Shown: positions 35,701 to 44,700 of the stretch, piece after piece
Layout of the letters: every line of letters begins with the position of its first letter
How positions within the stretch are numbered: position 1 is the stretch's first letter
Assembly: GCF_024868665.1 (NCBI RefSeq)
Contig: NC_079898.1
Span: 10,252,981-10,316,980, forward strand
DNA: 64,000 nucleotides
From: Triplophysa rosa
Lineage: Eukaryota; Chordata; Actinopteri; Cypriniformes; Nemacheilidae
Reading direction: 5' to 3'
Notes under the pieces: model-generated
Told to the model about the DNA's origin: nothing
Databases searched by the model: none
The model's input: only the letters and a program-made list of their open reading frames with translations
Translations under genes and position numbers: made by a program

Positions 35701-38700
35701 ATATTTTGCTTAAAAACACTCAATGGCTGTGTAAACAAAACCCTTTTTGCCTTATCAAAAACAGCTATGCTCACAGTAACCCGTTTTGGTGCATGTATAA
35801 TTAAATGATAATGAGTTATTGCGCACCCGACCCCCCTTCCGTCCGGCGTGTCAACACAACACACGTGTAGTACAGCCATGGCAATCGTTTAGCAAAATGA
35901 TATTTCCTGAACTCCTCCACAGTTAGTTTAATTTTAAACGTCTCAAATCATTCGTCCTGAGGCAAAAAAAAACCTGTCACAGCAAACAGCGCATCCTAGT
36001 CATGCACTCACGTTGTGCGTGTATACTTGCCTAAAATCGACGGAATGCGCACCTGCAGATCTCAGCGGAATTACGTGGGTTTTAGTGCTTGTCATTGACA
36101 AGTAAATTATACACACACAACGTGAGAGCATAACTAGTATGCTCTGTTTGCTGTGACGGATGTTTTTAGCCTAAGGAAGAATGATTTGAGATGTTTAAAA
36201 TGAAACTAACCGCAGTGTTCGCCTGGTTCATTAGCAAAACAATAGTGACAGCTTGCTGCAGCTAAACATATTAACGCAAATAGCCCCGGTTTCAGAGACA
36301 AGGCTTAAGGCTAGTCCCAGGCTAAAATGAATTTTGAGCTATCTCAACTGAAAATAACTTGCCCTGACATATCTTAAAATATGTCAGTGCCATTGTTTTG
36401 TCTCAAGATGCACATCACTAATGTTTTTTCTAAAGCATTTTAATAAAAGCGACTTAAATAGCCTAAATTTAATAAGACATAGTCCTGGCCTAGGCTAAGC
36501 CTTGTCTATGAAACCGGGCCACTATGTATTAACATATACATCTCAAAAAATTATAATATCGTGAAGGTGGTCAATATTTTTTGTCACTCATTTCAGAAAG
36601 TGAAACCCATATATTATATAGATTCATTACACAGAGTGAAATATTTCAATTCTTTATTTCTTGAAATTTTGATGATTATGGCTTACAGATAATGAAAACC
36701 CAAAATTCATTGTCTCAGAAAATCAGAATATTACATAAGATCAATAAAAAAGGATATTTTAAACCGAAATGTCAGGCTTCTGAAAAGTATGTTCATTTCT
36801 ATGCACTCAATATTTGGTTGGGCCTCCTTTTGCATGAATTACTGCATCAGTGCGACGTGGCATGGAGGGAATCAGCCTGTGGCACTGCTCAGGTGTAATG
36901 GAAGCCCAGGTTGCTTCCAAAACACAGTGGACCAAAACCAGCAGATGACATGGCAGCCCAAATCATCACTGACTGTGGAAACTTTACAATGGACCTCAAG
37001 CAACATGGATTCTGCGCCTCTCCACTCTTCCTCCAGACTCTGGGACCCTGATTTCCAAAGGAAATGCAAAATTTACTTTCATCTGAAAAGAGGACTTTGG
37101 TCCACTGTGTTTTCTGAAGTCCACAGTCAACGCAGCCATCTACCAGAACATTTTAGAGCACTTCATGCTTCCTTCTGCTGACAAGCTTTATGGAGATGCT
37201 GATTTCATTTTCCAGCAGGACTTGGCACCTGCCCACACTGCCAAAGGTACCAAAAGCTGGTTCAATGACCATGGTGGTACTGTGCTTGATTGGCCAGCAA
37301 ACCCGCCTGACCTGAACCCCATAGAGAATCTATGGGGTATTGTCAAGAGGAAGATGAGAGACACCAGACCCAACAATGCAGATGACCTGAAGGCCGCTAT
37401 CAAAGCAACCTGGGCTTCCATTACACCTGAGCAGTGCTACAGGCTGATTCCCTCCATGCCACGCCACATTGATGCAGTAATTCAAGCAAAAGGAGGCCCA
37501 ACCAAATATTGAGTGCATAGAAATGAACATACTTTTCAGAAGCCTGACATTTCTGTTTAAAATATCCTTTTTTATTGATCTTATGAAATATTCTAATTTT
37601 CTGAGACAATGAATTTTGGGTTTTCATTATCTGTAAGCCATTATCATCAAAATTTCAAGAAATAAAGGCTTGAAATATTTCACTCTATGTGTAATGAATC
37701 TATATAATATATGGGTTTCACTTTCTGAAATGAGTGACAAAATATTTTTCATGATATTCAAATTTTTTGAGATGTATCTGTACATACAGCCAAACTCTAA
37801 GTGCCCATTTGCCAAATAACATATAAATATATATAAAACACTGGCTTTGAATGTTCTATTTAGCCCGTGACTGAGTTAGCTCCCTTCGTTATCATATGCT
37901 AACGTTATTCTCCTTTATATACAGTACATTTACGTCAATTCAGACTGTTGATTAATATTATTTACATTGGCAGCTTTGTCTCGTTCCCTCTTGAGCAACA
38001 ACTTTGAAGCTAATCTTGCTTGTACTGTCCCAGGTTGATAAAGCACTCCGGCTTGAAGTGATTCGCGCAAACTAGCTTTCCACTAGAAATAAAATAAATC
38101 CACTCCTCTCTTGTCTCCTCCGAGGCTGTGACTCTAAATAAGGATTTGTGTTCGTCTGTGCAGCCAAAGACAGTACATTTAGCATGTTTTCCGCGAACTT
38201 TTGCCATGACGTCAGAACAAGTTCACTGCTGTCGCAGCGGCAGCGCTGTGGGTGGAAACGTGAGTGGTAATATTATATAAGAGCTATTCCTACGTCAGAA
38301 TAGGAGCGAAATCTGATCGGCTCGATTTCTCTCACGCTTGCAGAGAAAGCCTCACCAAACAAAATTGCTGTGTTGTCATTTTTCACGTTTTCTGAGTTGG
38401 TAGATGCACCAGGGACGCAATTATAGCACTTAAACACAGGAAAAAGTCTTATTTTTATATGATGACTCCTTTAAGAAATTTACTACAAGTAATTTATTAA
38501 TAATTTATTTATTTATTGACTTTTTCCAAAGTCAAGGAGTAATCGTATTAAATAATCGTGATCTCAACATTGGGCAAGTTTTGTCATAATCGAAAATTAT
38601 ATACATTCCACACAACAGACTGCCAGCCCTAAACACTCAACTTCCACACATGAATCTATAATACTGACATCTACACCCACCCATGAGTCTTGTTATTGAT

Positions 38701-41700
38701 AGCTAATAGCAGAGGAATGGAAGCGATCACGCTGCTAATGTGGAACACAGTCCCGGTTTCACAGCACACAAGCTCTAACAGGAAGGAGAAACAGGGAAAC
38801 TGGAAATGAATATCCAGGCGGGGGTTGTAATGGGACTACGAGGATCAATCACTCCAGAGGTGAAGTCCACGGGTAAAGGGACCCGGGTGGGAGTGAGTAA
38901 ACCCCACCAACCTGCAGCAATCCCCAGACAGAGAGTAGGGCGAGAGCGGCCCGTTTTTCTCGGACAGCGGAGAGGAGCACTGATCCAGGTCGCTGTCTTC
39001 CTCAAGGGAACATAAAGGAGCCCTCAACCCCTCCACCTTGAGCTTCCGTCGGGACGAGTCCTCCTCAAACACCTCATCGTCTCCCATTTCCTCAATACAA
39101 CCGCACTCGCTGACCTCCAGCAGAGCGCTGGAGGATTTTGGGATGTGCAGACGTGAGGTGTAACTACCTATCTCGGACACCTGGAGGCTTGCTGCCGTGG
39201 ACGAGCGGGTGAAGGGTAAGATGAAACGCAGGAAGTTGGAGCTCCTCTGAAGATCTGATTGGGGAGGAGCGGGGGGAACCAGACAGTGCTCGGGCCCTGC
39301 GCTGGAGATGTGTTTGTAGTTGTTGAGGAATGATGGAGGTGGAAATGATGGAGGAGAGTGGGCTTTGATGTGGACATCGTGCATGAGCTTCTCCTTCTCT
39401 GGTCCCAGCTCGCCGTCTGAACACGTGCGGTCTATAAACTGAAGGCCGCTGTACAGACTGTCCATCTTTTGACCGACGTCATTCAGAGACTTCGAGAATT
39501 TGAGACTGCCAGCCTCTGGTTTGAAGTTGACTGATGGTTTAAGGAGGGAGAGCCATTCGGTGCCAAATAAGGTCTTATTTTTGGGCTTGGTGGGAGAGTC
39601 TGCGCAGAGTGTTGTCATGGTGACACTCTGGGATGCTGAGCTTCTACTATTCGAGTTCAGCATCACTATAGTAGCCTGTAAGGGCCTCTGTGTGCCCAAA
39701 TCCTGAACGGGGTCATTAGAACTGCATGCGAAAGGAGAAATATGGTGGAGAAAAAGAGAGAGAGGAGTGCAGAAACAGAGATGGGAAGAGAAAAAAAAAC
39801 AGACGTAAAGAGACATGCATCATGCATTAGAGAACAAATGATGAAAGACTGCAAAAAGAAAGATCGGAGTAAATGAGAGGAAGGTGGTTGGCAGTACTGA
39901 CTCATTCATGTATTCAATATAAAAGTAAATGAATACAGTAACAACCCAGTCACTTTTAAAGAAACAGCTCATCCAAAAATAAAAATTCTGTAAACATTTA
40001 TGTTGCAGCACTTGTATACTATTATCAAAGCTTTCTAAAGTCATTCAGTCGCTTTATGTGACGGACCACAAGTCAGGCTGTTTGACACAACAGTATTTTG
40101 TGTCAAAGTGTGAAATACTTTTATGGTGCCTAGGTTGGCATCCCACGGTTTCTATGACCTGTCGTTTCAAGAACTCAAGAGCTCAAAGAATTGACCCTTC
40201 GCCTGGAGTTTGATTGACAGGCGACCTGACCAATCATAATGCCGATATTATGCGCCCCCTGTTGCTATTTGCCATTTTTTCCGACAATCAAACCATAGAG
40301 TTTAACCGGATGCGCGATGTGGTTTTAAAAAGTCCTTCACGGTAGTTGCTGGCCGTCACACTGTAAAAACATGATCCCAGCTAAAAGTCATGTCACTGTG
40401 GAATCTTAGCTGTCATAATGTACAACAATAAAAACTTCTTAAAACAGACTTATACAAGAAGACTTGACAGGAGTTTTATCTCATAGACTGACAGTCATAT
40501 GATCCGCGCTGAAGGACTGCATCTCATCAACACTGCCAGAATTTTATCGGAGGTAAAATTTCATATTTATGGTCATAATCAGTTTCACCCGTTGCCTAAA
40601 CGTGTCAGAAACCAATGGCGCTAACCACATGTTATAGGAAAGCACACTATAGGCTACTGTTACATTAAATTTATAATCTGTAGGCTATAGCTTCGATCTT
40701 TGTTTTGTTTACTTTATTCCGAGTCACTTTCAGATCTTAAATGTATACTTCAAATACATATCGCAGACCTTATTTTTTTGGCTGAAAGTACACGTCATTT
40801 TTCTCCAGAAATCATTATTTCACAATAAATATTCTTTAGTGAAGTGGGAGCGCTTTGGCTGATGTTAGACATAACAAAAGGGGGCGGGCTTTGCGAAGGG
40901 TCAATTCTTCGAAAATGTAGTTCCTGATAAACAGGAAATCGAACAGCTTGCAGATATGAAAAAAGTAAGGGTGAGAAAATGAAGACATTTTTTCTTTTAT
41001 GGGTGAGTTGTTCCTTTAAGAGTTACAGTATTTACTTTAATCTCTCTCTAGAACTTTCACTGCCCTTTTGTCACGCTCATAGAGATGTCTATCTTACTTG
41101 ACATGGCCATACAGCAGGAGCACAAAGAGCACAGCGTGGGGCAGAGGAGATGTACCTGCATATATCCTGGTTAGAGGGCGTCACTGAAGATCTCGGGAAA
41201 CTGTAAGGAGCATTAACAGATGTCGGACTGCCTGCCTACACAGAAAACAAAGACACAACAGAAGCAAATCAGACACATTATAGAAACTAGACCTGAATTT
41301 TGTGATTGAAATTTAGGAAGATCTGCACTAGTATTTCTGAGGGGATCAATGTATAAAAAACATACCAAAACCTTCAATATTGCTGCAGAGAAAGATTAAG
41401 AGATAATTCCCCCAAAAATGAAAATCCATTCATCATTCACCCTCATGTAATTTCAAACATACATGACTTTCTTTCTTCTGCAGAACAAAAATTAGGATAT
41501 TTTGAAGAATGTTGGAAACCGAGTAGGACACAAAACCAATGCAAGTCAATGGGTGCCGGTTAACAACATTCTTCTGAATATCATCTTTTGTGTTCCACGA
41601 AAGAAACTAAGTACAGGGTTGAAATGACAAGAGGGTGAGGAAATGATGAAAGAAATTTCATTTTTGGGTGAACTATCACTTTAAAGGGCCGCTAATCTAG

Positions 41701-44700
41701 CCCTTATACAAAATGTAATATTAATCTTAGGAGTCCACAGAATGTGTCTGTGAAGTTTCAGCTCAAAATAAACCACATATCTTTTATTATACTGTGCCCT
41801 ACATGTCCATTTTTGCCTGTGAGGAAAAACAGGCTGTTTTGGTGTGCATCTCTTTAAATGCAAATGAGCTGCTGGTCTCCGCCCCTTTCTAGCAGAAAGG
41901 GCAGGGCTGTGTGAGCCGATGCTTCCAGTAACAACAAAACTGAAGAGAATATTCACATAAAGCGAATGAGAAACACTTCTTATCTCTAAAAACCAAACAC
42001 ATTGTTCTGTATAAGTGAGAGTACACAAGACAAACGGGATTTTTTTTTTAAACCGAGCACGCTGTTTTCTGAGTGAATGCACAAACGCGTTACATCTTTA
42101 AATCCGGCACATTTGCAAAAGTAAAAGTTAACTTGATAAACGCATCATATCTATAAAAACCAAAAACATGATCTCTATGAGTGAATGCACAAACGCGTTA
42201 TGTCTTTACAATGAGCACATTGTTTTTATAAGTGACAATACACAGGACAAACGCGTCATATCTATAAAAACTTAAAACATGTGTACAACTCGATAAGGGC
42301 AGAGACAGCAGCAGTCATGGGCAGGGCTCAACCAATGTGATGTCAGTTTACTGAGAGAATGCCAACTGCTCTTTCAAGAGGATTTTTATCATTCTAGGGT
42401 GGTTCTGTACACACACTCCTGACACACAGTTACGTTTAAACAACATTTAAAAGTGCATTTTCTGGTCGGAGCCGATAGCCTAGTGGGAGTGCTCCGACAT
42501 GTGGTGCGGTTGCGCATCGGGTGACCTGGATTTGATTCCTGTCTCGTGGTCCTTTCCCGAACACACCCCCTTCTCTCTCCCACTTTGCTTCCTGTCCTCT
42601 CTATCAATAGCTGTACAATTAAAGGTAAAAACGCCAAAAACAAATCTTTTCTGGATTTGCGGCCCTTTAAGAGACCACTCCAAAATTTATTTCAGTTTTT
42701 CTGAATTTACTATATAGGTACATGTTTCAGTAAAATGATCATTTTTGTTTCATTCTGTGAACTTGTGATGAGATTTTTCCCAAATATAGCAAGAAATAAT
42801 TCAGTATTCAAATAATACAATGACATTATCACTGTTGGTTACATTTTAAAAAACTTACAGTACACTTAAATAAAGGAGCATGGATCACTTGTGCATTGTT
42901 TGATTCCATCATTTATGTCCCAGACTAATTACCTATTGATTCTATCTGTAACCAACAGAGAATTTACAGCCCAGAGCCTGACAGCGATCAATACAGGATG
43001 GAGTGTCCAGAACTGCCCTCCACACACATAGAAGCTGGCACACCCTCACATCTTTGACCAATAATGTTTGAAGAAACACTAGGAAATAAAGTATGTTATG
43101 CAAAAGAAGTGTGGAAATATTCTTGAGTGAGCATTCTCCTTACACAAGCACCTCTGCACAGACCCAACCATGTGATTTTAAATTATTCACAAACACTATT
43201 TCTGCTGTGAATGCTGCTTTTTGGGAACTGAAGATATGACGTGCATATTTTCAGAACATCTTGTGTGTTTCTGTGTGGAGCAGAGTGGTGCGTGACAACT
43301 GTGTGAATGTGATTATCTCTCTGGAGTCACTTCAGCTTCAGTCAGACAGTTGAGGTGTATTTTCGAGCCTGACAGAAGGCACGGTTATTAAGACACATAC
43401 AATCGTGTGCACATGTGCAAGTTAACAAAAATAACACAAACTCCTGTCAGAATCGCACAGCAACCGCTCAAATATCAGATGGTGATACAGCTTGCAGACT
43501 CACACGCATCAACACACAAGTTAACATGTGAGCGATAGAAAACAGTGAAGGAATTGCCTCTAAATACACTTTAAAGTGTGAATTCTAGCAACCAGTCAAA
43601 AATGTGCATGTAAAAGAGGCTTGTTTGTGGATAGCAATGTTTTATCTCTCAGGGACTCTCTGGAAGTTGTTTTTGTTTAACTAATATTGCCGTTAGAATA
43701 AACGCCTGCATAGTATTACTGAAACCAGAGAAGACAACATGTAAAAAGCAAAACTACCACCAAAAGTGTTTTTTCAACATTCTCACAGTGTTTGCGAGGC
43801 AGTACTGGATAAAATCCCACATTTTCTCTGTAATGCAAAATGCTTGACATATTCCAGTCAAACTTTATTTTGCAGATACTTTCATTCTGATCAATGCCGA
43901 CTGTTTGCTGCTTTGATCCTAAATTTCCTAAAAGGGAAATTAGGAAAAAGTTGCTTAGAAAAACAAAATGACAAGCAGGACTAAATACAAAACCATTAAA
44001 ATAAGTGAGGTTTAGTTTCCAGGCTGTTCGACCTGAACTAATTTTCTGGAAGCACATTAACTCTGTACATTCTCATCTGCTGAATTTGAGTTTACAGCAT
44101 GATTATGGAAATGAACACAGATGCTGCCATGGGGACGCTCTGTCAATCACTCGCGTGAATGTTGATGTGAGCTTCACAACAGATGTTCTCTCATAAACTA
44201 AAGGCACTCCACCCTCTCCAACACTATACTTAATGTACTTGAACTGCATATCATCCAATCCTTCCTAAAGCATGGGAACAAACAATGGAATAAAGCATTC
44301 AGCTTCATAAGCTCAAATTAAAAAGAAAATGTAAAACAAATGTGTCTAAAGTTTTGTTTGTCTGTCTTCATTTAATGCATAATAACTGTTGGATCATATG
44401 AGCTGGATTTTTGGACCAATGGGGTTTGTGGTGGGTGGGGCTTTCCAGCACAATGTTGCTCTGACAGAAACCCAGACACTTACAGTGCAAATTGTCACTC
44501 ATTGTAAGTTGCAGTAGTGTCTGGTTAGGACAAAAACTTTTTTATTACCTGTCATCTTATGACATTGTGCCTTCAAACTACTTTGTAAGGTTGAAAGTGA
44601 TTGGGGAGGAACCCAGCTGAGAGGATTCTGGGTAAAAACAACACATGGATCATTTCACTGTGATGTTTTATTTGACTGCTTAATGCGAGACTGAAAGATG

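Larger units (their letters stand above)
36533..37780. mobile_element. Fold-back Tc1-like derivative with two 3' ends
   Basis: Long inverted arms (about 36533-36917 and 37417-37780) start CA(T/G)ATACATCTCAAAAAATT. Each arm ends internally with the C-terminal transposase coding sequence (GGPTKY stop), in opposite orientation. TA follows the right end; at the left the matching dinucleotide reads AA, perhaps mutated. No N-terminal DNA-binding domain is present, so the element cannot encode a working transposase. Confidence 0.75.
35627..38480 (-). mobile_element. THAP-domain (P-element-like) DNA transposon remnant hosting other insertions
   Basis: Possible inverted ends: TTAAAGGGCTCATCGGATAA at the left and, reading the - strand from the right, TTAAAGGAGTCATCATATAA. 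A THAP-like reading frame starts about 270 bp inside the right end. A fold-back repeat (35922-36211), a family B MITE (36284-36520) and a Tc1 derivative (36533-37780) lie inside. Most of any transposase is gone. The assignment of the two ends to one element is inference. Confidence 0.45.

Noticed and set aside
39164..39424. 86-aa frame overlapping the marchf8 cassette exon
   Set aside because: It is an alternative frame of the exon that is fully explained by the in-frame junctions at 39721 and 38912.
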